From: Pseudomonas sp. PDM04
Lineage (GTDB): Bacteria > Pseudomonadota > Gammaproteobacteria > Pseudomonadales > Pseudomonadaceae
NCBI RefSeq assembly: GCF_014851765.1
Contig: NZ_JACVAI010000009.1
Coordinates: forward strand, 1 to 64,000
Direction of reading: 5' to 3'
DNA length: 64,000 nucleotides
In this document: one piece after another, positions 10,174 to 18,769 of the stretch
Numbering within the stretch: the stretch's first letter is position 1
Layout: every line of letters begins with the position of its first letter
The notes under the pieces: model-generated
What the model saw: only the letters and a program-made list of their open reading frames with translations
Database searches by the model: none
Told to the model about the DNA's origin: nothing
Made by a program: the position numbers and the translations under genes

Positions 10174-11438
10174 CTCAGTCCACAGCGGGCCATCGCCCGA
10201 CCTTGCATTCGGTCATCGGCCGCGGTCATTTGATCGTTGCCTTGGTGGCGGTGGCCATGGCCAGCATTTCGCTGACACTGCTGGGTGTCCTCGCCCTGCG
10301 GGTTTATGCCGATCACAACCTGCATTTGATCGCGCGCTCGATCAACTACACCGTGGAAGCGGCGGTGGTGTTCAACGACAAGCCGGCGGCCACCGAAGCC
10401 CTGGCCTTGATCGCGTCCACCGAGGAAGTGGCCGATGCCCAGGTGCTGGATGCCCAAGGTCGATTGTTGGCGCGATGGCAGCGCCCGGAGAGCGGTTTTT
10501 TTTCCGACCTTGAAATGCAGATCGCCAAGGTGTTCCTGGAAAAACCGATTCGCCTGCCGATCGTCCATCAGGATCACGAAGTCGGCAGCATTCAACTCAC
10601 TGGCTACGGTGGCAGCCTGATGCGTTTCCTGCTCAGCGGCCTGGCGGGTATCGTGCTGTGCACGGCTGTCAGCGCCTGGGTGGCGCTGTACCTGGCGCGG
10701 CGGCAACTTCGCGGAATCACCGGCCCGTTGCGCAGCCTGGCTTCGGTGGCGCACGCCGCACGCAGCGAACGCGCATTCGACCGGCGTGTGCCTCCAGCCG
10801 CCATCGCCGAGCTCGACAACCTCGGCAACGACTTCAATGCCCTGCTCGATGAGCTGGAAAACTGGCAGACCCACCTGCAAAACGAAAACGAGACCCTGGC
10901 CCACCAGGCCAGCCACGACAGCCTCACCGGGTTGCCGAACCGGGCGTTTTTCGAGGGCCGGCTGATGCGTGCCCTGCGCAACGGCAACAAACTCAACGAG
11001 CGCGTGGCGGTGCTGTTTCTCGACAGCGACCGGTTCAAGGAGATCAACGATAACTTCGGTCACGCCGCCGGCGATGCGGTGCTGGTGGCCGTGGCCAATC
11101 GGGTTCGCGCGCAACTGCGCGAGGACGACCTGGTGGCGCGTCTGGGCGGCGATGAATTTGCCGTCCTGCTGACACCGCTGCACAAGACCGAAGACGCCGA
11201 GCGCATCGCCGACAAGATCCTCGAGAGCATGGAAATGCCGATTGCATTGCCAGGCACTACGCAGGTGTTGACGTCCCTCAGTATCGGCATCGCCGTGTAC
11301 CCCGATCATGGAGTGACGCCAGGGGCGTTGCTCGACGCGGCCGATGCCGCCATGTACCAGGCCAAACGCCTCGCCCGAGGCGCACAGCACACGTCAGGGT
11401 CGGAGCACCCTGTCGCCGACGTTCAAACCAGGAGCTAA
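10170..11438 (+). CDS. yfiN: YfiN, membrane diguanylate cyclase
   Basis: YfiN (TpbB) makes c-di-GMP from two GTP. In P. aeruginosa its activity drives Pel and Psl production and small-colony variants. The 422-residue product has a first membrane segment near residues 18-40, a periplasmic PAS-like domain, a second membrane segment near 150-172, then HAMP and a GGDEF domain. The active-site GGDEF is intact at residues 326-330. The inhibitory I-site RxxD (REDD, 317-320) sits the standard five residues before it, so product inhibition is expected. There is no EAL domain. It overlaps yfiR by 4 bases and yfiB by 1, so the three are probably made together. One likely target, PelD, is encoded about 33 kb downstream. 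Confidence 0.93.
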   Translation: MTQSTAGHRPTLHSVIGRGHLIVALVAVAMASISLTLLGVLALRVYADHNLHLIARSINYTVEAAVVFNDKPAATEALALIASTEEVADAQVLDAQGRLLARWQRPESGFFSDLEMQIAKVFLEKPIRLPIVHQDHEVGSIQLTGYGGSLMRFLLSGLAGIVLCTAVSAWVALYLARRQLRGITGPLRSLASVAHAARSERAFDRRVPPAAIAELDNLGNDFNALLDELENWQTHLQNENETLAHQASHDSLTGLPNRAFFEGRLMRALRNGNKLNERVAVLFLDSDRFKEINDNFGHAAGDAVLVAVANRVRAQLREDDLVARLGGDEFAVLLTPLHKTEDAERIADKILESMEMPIALPGTTQVLTSLSIGIAVYPDHGVTPGALLDAADAAMYQAKRLARGAQHTSGSEHPVADVQTRS

Positions 11439-11938
11439 TGTCCGTGTTCGCATTTCCCCAGCGTTTTTTCACCCTCATTTTGTTCATGGCGGTCATGGCA
11501 CTGACCGGCTGCCAGACCGCCCCGCAAAAAGGCCTGACTGCCGCCCAGGTGGCGGTGCTCAAGCAACAAGGTTTCGAATTGACCGAAGAGGGCTGGGCGT
11601 TCGGTTTGTCCGGCAAGGTGTTGTTTGGCAGTGATGTCGAAAGCCTGAATCCGCAGAGCACCGAAATCGTCGAGCGCATCGGCAAGGCGTTGTTGGGTGT
11701 CGGCATTGAGCGCGTGCGGATCGACGGTCACACCGACGCGTCGGGCAAGGAAGCCTACAACCAGCAACTGTCCGTGCGCCGGGCGAAAAGCGTGGCGAAG
11801 GTGCTGACCGCCATCGGCATGCAGGAACAGAACATCCAGCTCCGCGGCCTGGGCGCCAGCCAGCCGGTGGCCAGCAACGACACCGCCGCCGGCCGGACCG
11901 AGAATCGTCGGGTGTCGATTGTGGTGAGTGCGGATTAA
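11438..11938 (+). CDS. yfiB: YfiB, OmpA-like outer membrane lipoprotein
   Basis: YfiB is an outer membrane lipoprotein that sequesters YfiR at the peptidoglycan layer and so releases YfiN. The 166-residue product has a type II signal peptide with lipobox LTGC and the lipidated cysteine at residue 25. The C-terminal OmpA domain shows RIDGHTDASGKEAYNQQLSVRRAKSVAKVL and ENRRVSIVVS, typical of peptidoglycan binding. It starts on the last base of the yfiN stop codon. It ends convergently with the downstream LysR gene, overlapping by 4 bases, so no terminator fits between them. Confidence 0.93.
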   Translation: MSVFAFPQRFFTLILFMAVMALTGCQTAPQKGLTAAQVAVLKQQGFELTEEGWAFGLSGKVLFGSDVESLNPQSTEIVERIGKALLGVGIERVRIDGHTDASGKEAYNQQLSVRRAKSVAKVLTAIGMQEQNIQLRGLGASQPVASNDTAAGRTENRRVSIVVSAD

Positions 11939-12924
11939 TCGGCGAACGCCATCTCTCGATGTTCGCCCATCAATAACCCCTGGTTGCGCTCCGTCACCTC
12001 GCGGATGTAATCCCACAACAACGTGATCCGCTTGAGCTTGCGCAGGTCCTCGCGGCAGTACATCCAGAATTGCCGGGTGATGTTGATCTCCTGCGGCAAC
12101 ACCGGCAGCAGGCGCGGGTCCTGGGCGGCGAGGAAGCACGGCAGGATCGCCAGCGAGCGTCCCTGCTGAGCGGCCACGAACTGGGCGATGACGCTGGTGC
12201 TGCGCAGGTTGGCGCTGGCGTTGGGCAATACATTGGCCAGGTACAGCAGCTCGGAGCTGAACGCCAGGTCGTCGACGTAACTGATGAAGGAATGCTTGCC
12301 CAGGTCGGCCGGGCGGCGGATGGGCGGGTGTTTGTCCAGGTAATCCTGGGTGGCGTACAGCTGCAGTTTGTAGTCGCAGAGTTTGCAGCAGACGTACGGA
12401 CCGTGCTCAGGGCGTTCCAGGGCAATGACGATGTCCGCCTCGCGCTTGGACAGGCTGATGAAGTGCGGCAGGGGCAGGATGTCCACGGAGATCGCCGGGT
12501 AGGCGTCGACGAAGTGGCTCAGTTGCGGGGTGATGAAGAAGCTGCCGAAACCTTCAGTGCAGCCCATGCGCACGTGCCCGGACAATGCCACGCCGGAGCC
12601 TGACACCTGTTCGCAGGCCATGTGCAACGTGCTTTCGATGGACTCGGCATAGACGAGCAGGCGCTGGCCTTCGGCGGTCAGGACGAAGCCGCTGGTCCGG
12701 GATTTCTCGAACAGCAGGGTGCCCAGCGCCGCTTCCAGCGAACTGATGCGCCGCGACACGGTGGTGTAGTCCACCGCCAGCCGCTTGGCAGCGGTGCTGG
12801 CCTTGCGGGTGCGGGCGACTTCGAGAAAAAACTTGAGGTCATCCCAGTTCAGCGACCCCAGTGACGTGATGTTTTTTTGCATGATGGACCGGCTTTTATG
12901 TGCGTTCTTATTAGAAGTTTGCAC
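11935..12924 (-). CDS. LysR-family regulator, likely of mmsAB
   Basis: A LysR-type regulator with an N-terminal winged HTH (LNWDDLKFFLEVARTRKASTAAKRLAVDYTTVSRRISSLEAALG) and a substrate-binding C-terminal half. It is transcribed divergently from mmsA across about 106 bases, the classic position for a regulator of the neighbouring operon. The GTG at 12924 is chosen because GGAG lies 7 bases upstream; the alternative ATG at 12882 (MQKNITSL) has no visible ribosome binding site, so the first 14 residues are uncertain. In P. aeruginosa the adjacent regulator of mmsAB is the AraC-type MmsR, so a LysR protein here is a difference worth noting. Its effector is inferred, not shown. Confidence 0.85.
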   Translation of the reverse strand: MQTSNKNAHKSRSIMQKNITSLGSLNWDDLKFFLEVARTRKASTAAKRLAVDYTTVSRRISSLEAALGTLLFEKSRTSGFVLTAEGQRLLVYAESIESTLHMACEQVSGSGVALSGHVRMGCTEGFGSFFITPQLSHFVDAYPAISVDILPLPHFISLSKREADIVIALERPEHGPYVCCKLCDYKLQLYATQDYLDKHPPIRRPADLGKHSFISYVDDLAFSSELLYLANVLPNASANLRSTSVIAQFVAAQQGRSLAILPCFLAAQDPRLLPVLPQEINITRQFWMYCREDLRKLKRITLLWDYIREVTERNQGLLMGEHREMAFAD

Positions 12925-13030
12925 ATCTATACTCCAGAAACAGTCCGATCACCACATCGCGACACACGCCTCATCTCAAGGCGACTTTCTCGCCTTGGCT
13001 CCCCAATAAGAACAATCTTCGGAGACCAGC

Positions 13031-14557
13031 ATGAACGTATCGCTCACGCCCAATGAAACCACGGTGCACAAGGTCAAGCTGTTGATCGACGGCGAGTGGG
13101 TCGAGTCCCAGTCCAGCGAATGGCACGACATCGTCAACCCGGCGACCCAGCAGGTGCTGGCCAAGGTGCCGTTTGCCACCGCGCAGGAAGTCGACGCGGC
13201 GATCAGTGCCGCCCATCGCGCTTTCCAGACCTGGAAGCTGACGCCCATCGGCGCGCGCATGCGCATCATGCTCAAGCTCCAGGCGCTGATTCGCGAACAC
13301 TCCAAGCGCATTGCCGTGGTGCTCAGCAACGAACAGGGCAAAACCATCGCCGACGCCGAGGGCGATATTTTCCGTGGCCTGGAAGTGGTCGAGCATGCTT
13401 GTTCCATCGGTACCCTGCAGATGGGCGAGTTCGCTGAAAACGTCGCCAGCGGTGTCGACACTTACACCCTGCGCCAGCCCATCGGCGTGTGCGCCGGCAT
13501 CACCCCGTTCAACTTCCCGGCGATGATTCCGCTGTGGATGTTCCCGATGGCCATTGCCTGCGGCAACACCTTCGTGCTCAAGCCGTCGGAACAGGATCCG
13601 CTGTCGACCATGCTGCTGGTGGAACTGGCCATCGAGGCCGGTGTTCCGGCCGGTGTGCTCAACGTGGTTCACGGTGGCAAGGACGTGGTGGATGCGCTCT
13701 GCACCCACAAGGACATCAAGGCCGTTTCCTTCGTCGGCTCGACGGCGGTCGGCACGCACGTCTACGACCTAGCCGGCAAGCATGGCAAGCGCGTGCAGTC
13801 GATGATGGGCGCGAAGAACCACGCCGTGGTGCTGCCGGACGCCAATCGGGAACAAACGCTGAATGCGCTGGTAGGGGCCGGTTTCGGTGCCGCCGGGCAA
13901 CGCTGCATGGCCACCTCGGTGGTGGTGCTGGTCGGTGCGTCGAAGCAATGGCTGCCAGACCTCAAGGCCCTGGCGCAGAAACTCAAGGTCAATGCCGGCA
14001 GTGAACCTGGCACCGACGTCGGGCCGGTAATCTCGAAAAAGGCCAAGGCGCGGATTCTCGACCTGATCGAGAGCGGCATCAAGGAAGGCGCCAAGCTGGA
14101 GCTGGATGGCCGCGACATCACCGTTCCCGGTTACGAGCAGGGCAACTTCGTGGGCCCGACCCTGTTCTCCGGGGTGACCACCGACATGCAGATCTACACC
14201 CAGGAAATCTTCGGCCCGGTGCTGGTGGTGCTGGAAGTCGACACCCTTGACCAGGCCATCGCCCTGGTCAACGCCAACCCGTTCGGTAACGGCACTGGCC
14301 TGTTCACCCAGAGCGGTGCGGCGGCGCGCAAGTTCCAGGCGGAAATCGACGTCGGCCAGGTCGGCATCAACATCCCGATCCCGGTGCCGGTGCCGTTCTT
14401 CAGCTTCACCGGCTCGCGCGGTTCCAAGCTCGGCGACCTCGGTCCTTATGGCAAGCAAGTGGTGCAGTTCTACACTCAGACCAAGACGGTCACCAGTCGC
14501 TGGTTCGATGACGACAGCGTCAATGACGGCGTGAACACCACCATCAACCTGCGCTAA
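13031..14557 (+). CDS. mmsA: Methylmalonate-semialdehyde dehydrogenase (CoA-acylating)
   Basis: MmsA oxidises methylmalonate semialdehyde and malonate semialdehyde with NAD+ and CoA to propionyl-CoA or acetyl-CoA, the last step of distal valine catabolism. The 508-residue product begins with KLLIDGEWVESQSSEWHDIVNPATQ and carries the family signature GAAGQRCMATS, with catalytic Cys at residue 292. It also has PFNFPAMIPLWMFPMAIACGNTFVLKPSE and QEIFGPVL. The ATG at 13031 is preceded by TCGGAGACCAGC. mmsB follows after 10 bases, so the two form an operon, ended by the hairpin at 15590-15627. Confidence 0.96.
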   Translation: MNVSLTPNETTVHKVKLLIDGEWVESQSSEWHDIVNPATQQVLAKVPFATAQEVDAAISAAHRAFQTWKLTPIGARMRIMLKLQALIREHSKRIAVVLSNEQGKTIADAEGDIFRGLEVVEHACSIGTLQMGEFAENVASGVDTYTLRQPIGVCAGITPFNFPAMIPLWMFPMAIACGNTFVLKPSEQDPLSTMLLVELAIEAGVPAGVLNVVHGGKDVVDALCTHKDIKAVSFVGSTAVGTHVYDLAGKHGKRVQSMMGAKNHAVVLPDANREQTLNALVGAGFGAAGQRCMATSVVVLVGASKQWLPDLKALAQKLKVNAGSEPGTDVGPVISKKAKARILDLIESGIKEGAKLELDGRDITVPGYEQGNFVGPTLFSGVTTDMQIYTQEIFGPVLVVLEVDTLDQAIALVNANPFGNGTGLFTQSGAAARKFQAEIDVGQVGINIPIPVPVPFFSFTGSRGSKLGDLGPYGKQVVQFYTQTKTVTSRWFDDDSVNDGVNTTINLR

Positions 14558-14567
14558 GGAGCCGGAC

Positions 14568-15455
14568 ATGAAAATCGCTTTTATCGGCCTGGGCAACATG
14601 GGCGCGCCGATGGCGCGCAACCTGATCAAGGCCGGCCATTCGCTGCGGCTGGTGGACCTGAACAAGGTCGTACTGGCCGAGCTCGAGCAATTGGGCGGCA
14701 GCATCAGCGCCACCGCCCGCGAAGCGGCGCAAGGCGCGGAACTGGTGATCACCATGCTGCCTGCTGCCGTGCATGTGCGCAGCGTGTGGCTCGGTGAAGA
14801 CGGTGTGCTGGCCGGGATCGGCCAAGGCGTGCCGGCGGTGGACTGCAGCACCATCGACCCGCAGACGGCACGTGATGTGGCGGCGGCCGCAGCCAGACAG
14901 GGCGTGGCCATGGCCGACGCGCCGGTTTCCGGTGGCACGGGCGGTGCAGCGGCGGGGACGCTGACCTTCATGGTCGGCGCGACGCCGGAGCTGTTCGCGA
15001 CCCTGCAACCGGTGCTGGCGCAGATGGGCCGCAACATCGTGCATTGCGGTGAAGTCGGCACCGGGCAGATCGCCAAGATCTGCAACAACCTGCTGCTGGG
15101 GATTTCCATGGTCGGCGTCAGTGAAGCCATGGCGCTGGGGGATGCGTTGGGCATCGACACGGGCGTGCTGGCCGGCATCATCAACAGCTCCACCGGGCGC
15201 TGCTGGAGTTCGGAAATGTACAACCCATGGCCGGGCATCGTCGAAACGGCGCCGGCCTCGCGCGGCTATACCGGTGGTTTTGGTGCCGAGCTGATGCTCA
15301 AGGACCTGGGGCTGGCCACGGAAGCGGCGCGTCAGGCGCACCAGCCGGTGGTGCTCGGTGCGGTGGCCCAGCAGTTGTACCAGGCGATGAGCCAGCGAGG
15401 GGACGGCGGCAAGGACTTCTCGGCGATCGTTAACAGCTATCGCAAGCCGCAGTAA
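14568..15455 (+). CDS. mmsB: 3-hydroxyisobutyrate dehydrogenase
   Basis: MmsB converts 3-hydroxyisobutyrate to methylmalonate semialdehyde with NAD+, supplying the substrate of MmsA. The 295-residue product has the N-terminal dinucleotide fold GLGNMGAPMARNLIKAGH and the substrate-binding DAPVSGGTGGAAAGTLTFMVG. The catalytic lysine is at residue 170 in GQIAKICNNLLLGISM. The ribosome binding site AAGGAG is 6 bases upstream, and the gene lies 10 bases after mmsA. This pairing makes the valine assignment firmer than for other 3-hydroxyacid dehydrogenases of the same fold. Confidence 0.95.
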   Translation: MKIAFIGLGNMGAPMARNLIKAGHSLRLVDLNKVVLAELEQLGGSISATAREAAQGAELVITMLPAAVHVRSVWLGEDGVLAGIGQGVPAVDCSTIDPQTARDVAAAAARQGVAMADAPVSGGTGGAAAGTLTFMVGATPELFATLQPVLAQMGRNIVHCGEVGTGQIAKICNNLLLGISMVGVSEAMALGDALGIDTGVLAGIINSSTGRCWSSEMYNPWPGIVETAPASRGYTGGFGAELMLKDLGLATEAARQAHQPVVLGAVAQQLYQAMSQRGDGGKDFSAIVNSYRKPQ

Positions 15456-15470
15456 CCGAAATCGGAAAAC

Positions 15471-15556
15471 TGCGGGAGCGAGCCTGCTGGCGATGAGGTC
15501 GGCGCATCCATGGGGGTGACTGAGCCGCCGTTATCGCGAGCAGGCTCGCTCCCACA
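15471..15556. repeat. REPIN: two inverted REP elements
   Basis: A left arm at 15471-15494 and an inverted right arm ending at 15556 share the core GGGAGCGAGCCTGCTSGCGAT, separated by about 40 unrelated bases. The pair can fold into a long hairpin. It lies in the 3' flank of mmsB, before the true terminator. Confidence 0.88.
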
Positions 15557-15589
15557 TTGGACTCTCACCGCTTGCTCCAACCGTCATTT

Positions 15590-15627
15590 ACCGGGAAATC
15601 ACGTCGGGTGATTCCCCGGTTTTTTTG
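15590..15627 (+). terminator. Terminator of mmsAB
   Basis: The arms ACCGGGAAATCAC and GTGATTCCCCGGT pair with one mismatch around a short GTCGG loop and run into seven T residues. It lies between the convergent mmsB and cupin genes. Confidence 0.85.
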
Positions 15628-15629
15628 CC

Positions 15630-15980
15630 TCAGGCGAACACGAAATACTTGCGCACGGTTTCCACCACTTCCCAGGTGCCTTTCATCCCCGGCTCGATGA
15701 CGAAAATATCACCGGCACGCAGATGGATCGGCTCCTTGCCTTCCGGGGTGATGATGCAGTAACCCTCACGGAAGTCGCAGTATTCCCACTTCACATATTC
15801 CACGTACCACTTGCCCGGAGTGCAGATCCAGGTGCCCATGATCTTGCTGCCGTCTTCGCTGGTGTAGGCGTTGAGGTTGACGGTGTGCGGATCGCCTTCG
15901 AGTTTTTCCCATTTGCAGGCGTCGAGTACGGGCAGCGGGTGGGTGTCGCGAAGAACGGTAATCGGTGAGTTAGCGGTCAT
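15630..15980 (-). CDS. Small cupin-fold protein (EutQ-like cupin family)
   Basis: The product is 116 residues and predicted to be a single cupin barrel. It contains GTWICTPGKWYVEYVKWEYCDFREGYCIITPEGKEPIHLRAGDIFVIEPGMKGTWEVVETVRKYFVFA, matching the cupin_3-type small cupins that have two conserved half-barrel motifs. The ATG at 15980 is chosen because GGAG lies 5 bases upstream; the longer reading frame upstream is not cupin-like. No substrate can be read from the sequence. It is alone on its strand: aroP upstream ends in a strong terminator and mmsB converges from the other side. Confidence 0.82.
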   Translation of the reverse strand: MTANSPITVLRDTHPLPVLDACKWEKLEGDPHTVNLNAYTSEDGSKIMGTWICTPGKWYVEYVKWEYCDFREGYCIITPEGKEPIHLRAGDIFVIEPGMKGTWEVVETVRKYFVFA

Positions 15981-16102
15981 GATGACTCCGGACAGGGGAG
16001 GGGAAAGCTGAAGACGCATCCTGACCGGCTTGGCCTGCTCCGAGTTGTCTGTGCTCGACATCGAGGTGTCCAGAAACGCGCACTCCCACAGGAATACCGC
16101 CA

Positions 16103-16139
16103 CAAAAAAGCCCCGGCATTCAGGGAGTGCCGGGGCTTT
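16103..16139 (-). terminator. Terminator of aroP
   Basis: Arms GCCCCGGCA and TGCCGGGGC at 16110-16118 and 16128-16136, followed on the minus strand by a run of six T residues. It starts about a dozen bases after the aroP stop and isolates aroP from the cupin gene. Confidence 0.87.
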
Positions 16140-16150
16140 GTCTTACGCGG

Positions 16151-17554
16151 TTACTGGGTGACCGGCAGGTTTCGCTGCCGGGCGATGCGCAACCGGTAGC
16201 AAGCGTAGATCAGCAGCACCCACACCGGCATGGCGTACACCGAGGCACGGACTGGCGGAATCATCCAGATGACCCAGATGATCACGGCCATGAACGCCAG
16301 GCACAGGTAATTGGTGTAAGGCGACCAGAAGGCCTTGAAGCCCGGCACCACGCCACGCTGGGTCATGGCTTTGCGGAATTTCAGGTGGGTCAGGCTGATC
16401 AGCGCCCAATTGATCATCAACGAGGCCACCACCAGGGCGAACAGCAATTCCAGCGCTTCATGCGGTGCAAGGTAATTGACCACCACGGCCAGCAGGGTGA
16501 TCAGCGCCGACACGCCCAGTGCCAGCAGCGGCACGCCTTGCTTGTTCAGCTTCATCAGCACCTTGGGGGCATCGCCTTGCTCGGCCAGGCCGTAGAGCAT
16601 GCGGCTGTTGCAGTACACGCCGCTGTTGTAGACCGAGAGCGCGGCAGTGAGCACCACGAAGTTGAGGATCTGCGCGGCGGTGTCGCTGCCGATCAGGGCG
16701 AAGATCTGCACGAACGGGCTGCCGCTGTAGGCATCGCCCGAGGCGCCCAGTGTTTCCAACAGTTGGTCCCACGGGTACAGCGACAGCAACACGGTGAGTG
16801 CGCCGACGTAGAAGATCAGTACCCGGTAGACCACCTGGTTGATGGCCTTGGGAATGACTTTCCTCGGTTCGCTGGCCTCGGCCGCAGTGATGCCGACCAG
16901 TTCCAGGCCACCGAAGGAGAACATGATGAAGGCCATCGCCATCAGCAAACCGTTGGTGCCGTTGGGGAAGAACCCGCCATGGCTCCACAGGTTGCTCACC
17001 GACGCTTGCGGGCCGCCGGTGCCACTGAACAGCATGTAGCAGCCCAGGGCGATCATGCCGATGATGGCCACGACCTTGATGATCGCGAACCAGAATTCCA
17101 TCTCGCCGAAGACTTTGACGTTCAGGCAGTTGATCAGATTGACCAGTAAGAAGAACGCCGCCGCACTGACCCACGTCGGCACCTCCGGCCACCAGAACTG
17201 GATGTATTTGCCGACGGCCGTCAGCTCGGCCATGCCCACCAGCACGTACAGCACCCAGTAGTTCCAGCCCGACAGGAAACCGGCGAAGCCGCCCCAGTAA
17301 TTGTGCGCGAAATGGCTGAACGAGCCGGCCACCGGTTCCTCGACGATCATCTCGCCCAGTTGGCGCATGATCAGGAACGCGATGAAACCGGCAATCGCGT
17401 AGCCGAGGATCATCGACGGGCCGGCAGACTTGAGGACGCCGGCGGAGCCCAGGAACAGCCCCGTGCCAATCGCACCGCCCAATGCGATCAGTTGAATGTG
17501 TCGATTCTTCAACCCTCGTTTCAGCGTTGCCTGTTGCAAAATTTCATCCGCCAT
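16151..17554 (-). CDS. aroP: Aromatic amino acid permease
   Basis: An APC-superfamily proton symporter for phenylalanine, tyrosine and tryptophan in the inner membrane. The 467-residue product, with about 12 membrane helices, follows E. coli AroP almost word for word through LKRGLKNRHIQLIALGGAIGTGLFLGSA, IMRQLGEMIVEEPVAGSFSHFA, SGWNYWVLYVLVGMAELTAVGKYIQFWWPEVPTWVSAA and MFSFGGLELVGITAAEA. It could favour phenylalanine (PheP) rather than all aromatic amino acids; sequence reading cannot separate these. A LysR gene lies 50 bases upstream on the same strand and may regulate it. The transcript ends at the hairpin 16103-16139. Confidence 0.9.
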   Translation of the reverse strand: MADEILQQATLKRGLKNRHIQLIALGGAIGTGLFLGSAGVLKSAGPSMILGYAIAGFIAFLIMRQLGEMIVEEPVAGSFSHFAHNYWGGFAGFLSGWNYWVLYVLVGMAELTAVGKYIQFWWPEVPTWVSAAAFFLLVNLINCLNVKVFGEMEFWFAIIKVVAIIGMIALGCYMLFSGTGGPQASVSNLWSHGGFFPNGTNGLLMAMAFIMFSFGGLELVGITAAEASEPRKVIPKAINQVVYRVLIFYVGALTVLLSLYPWDQLLETLGASGDAYSGSPFVQIFALIGSDTAAQILNFVVLTAALSVYNSGVYCNSRMLYGLAEQGDAPKVLMKLNKQGVPLLALGVSALITLLAVVVNYLAPHEALELLFALVVASLMINWALISLTHLKFRKAMTQRGVVPGFKAFWSPYTNYLCLAFMAVIIWVIWMIPPVRASVYAMPVWVLLIYACYRLRIARQRNLPVTQ

Positions 17555-17604
17555 CGCGTTCCCTTCTGGTTGTTGTGGCCAGGCCTGATTGGAAAGCGCA
17601 GATC

Positions 17605-18531
17605 TTACGCCTCGCCGCCTGTTTGTAATACTGATCGGGGTTCAGGGTTTGCGCTGCGCAAGGCCTCGAGCAACGCCTTGGCGTAACCGGGCAGGCCATC
17701 GAACGAACGGGCGCAGAGCAACAGTTTTCGCTGCGCCCAGTCTTCCTTCAGGGCAAAACGCTTGAATGGCAGGTCGGCGCCCCGGCGCTGGATCGCCACC
17801 TGCGGCACGATGGCCAGGCCCGCACCGCGTGCAACCATGCGCATCACCCCGTCGAAGCCCTCCGCACGGATACGGATCGACAAGCGTGTACCGGCGTGCA
17901 ACGCCTGCTCCTCGAGGTACACCGCCAGTGCGCTGTTGGCGCTCAGGCCGACGAAATCGTGAGGCAGGGTGTCGCTGAACGTCGGGGTTGTCTGATTGGC
18001 CAGGGGATGGTCGGGCGGCATGATCAGCACCAGGGGATCATCGCAAAACGGCTGGGTGTCCAGGCCGTGGGTGTCCACGGCGTCGGAGACGATGCCCAGG
18101 TCCGCCGCACCCTGGCGCAGGGCATGGACGATGCGCAGACTGGGCATTTCCTGCAGGTCGATGTCGAGGTTGGGGTGGCGACAGAGGAAGTCCGCCAGCA
18201 ATTCCGGCAGGTGTTCGGTGATCGCCGTGGTGTTGCACAGCAGGCGCACCTGGCCCTTGACGCCCTGGGCATAGTCGGCCAGGTCCTGTTGCATGCGTTC
18301 GGCGTGTTGCAGCAGTAGCCGGGCGTGATGCGCCAGGGCTTTTCCTGCGGGCGTGGGCGTGACACCGCGACGGCCGCGCTCGAGGAAGTCGATGCCCAGC
18401 GAGGACTCCATGGCGCGGATCCGCGCGCTCGCCGCCGCCAGCGACAAATGGCTGCGCGCCGCGCCGGCAGTGATGTTGCCGGTGTCGAGGATGTTCAGGT
18501 AGAGGCGCAGGTCGGTCAGGTCGAAGTGCAT
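17605..18531 (-). CDS. LysR-family transcriptional regulator
   Basis: The 308-residue product has an N-terminal HTH (MHFDLTDLRLYLNILDTGNITAGAARSHLSLAAASARIRAMESSLGIDFLERGRRG) and a periplasmic-binding-like effector domain. The ATG at 18531 is used because the reading frame further upstream runs through a REP element and cannot be coding. The ribosome binding site is weak (AAAGG). It lies just upstream of aroP on the same strand, with 50 bases between, so it may be cotranscribed with aroP. TauE-type exporter genes often sit divergent from such a regulator, and this one does across about 240 bases that contain a REPIN; either could be its target. Confidence 0.85.
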   Translation of the reverse strand: MHFDLTDLRLYLNILDTGNITAGAARSHLSLAAASARIRAMESSLGIDFLERGRRGVTPTPAGKALAHHARLLLQHAERMQQDLADYAQGVKGQVRLLCNTTAITEHLPELLADFLCRHPNLDIDLQEMPSLRIVHALRQGAADLGIVSDAVDTHGLDTQPFCDDPLVLIMPPDHPLANQTTPTFSDTLPHDFVGLSANSALAVYLEEQALHAGTRLSIRIRAEGFDGVMRMVARGAGLAIVPQVAIQRRGADLPFKRFALKEDWAQRKLLLCARSFDGLPGYAKALLEALRSANPEPRSVLQTGGEA

Positions 18532-18572
18532 TTTTTGCGGCAGCCTTTGGAGATGTGTTGTCTGGGCGGGCC

Positions 18573-18669
18573 AAATCGCGAGCAGGCTCGCTCCCACAGT
18601 GTTTTGCAGTGTTAATCAACTTGCACTCACACCATAAATCCTTGTGGGAGCGAGCCTGCTCGCGATTGG
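18573..18669. repeat. REPIN between LysR and the TauE-type exporter gene
   Basis: The left arm reads ATCGCGAGCAGGCTCGCTCC (from 18575) and the right arm near 18643-18666 is its inverted copy. Both arms are close to identical to those at 28619-28714. About 40 bases lie between the arms. Confidence 0.9.
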
Positions 18670-18769
18670 GCCGGCAGCAACACCCAAGTAGCTAGCCTCT
18701 GTCCAGGCAAGAGGCACCCTCAGTATATGGCAGATTTTCATCAGGCCGTTCCGGGCTCAGGATAGGCCC

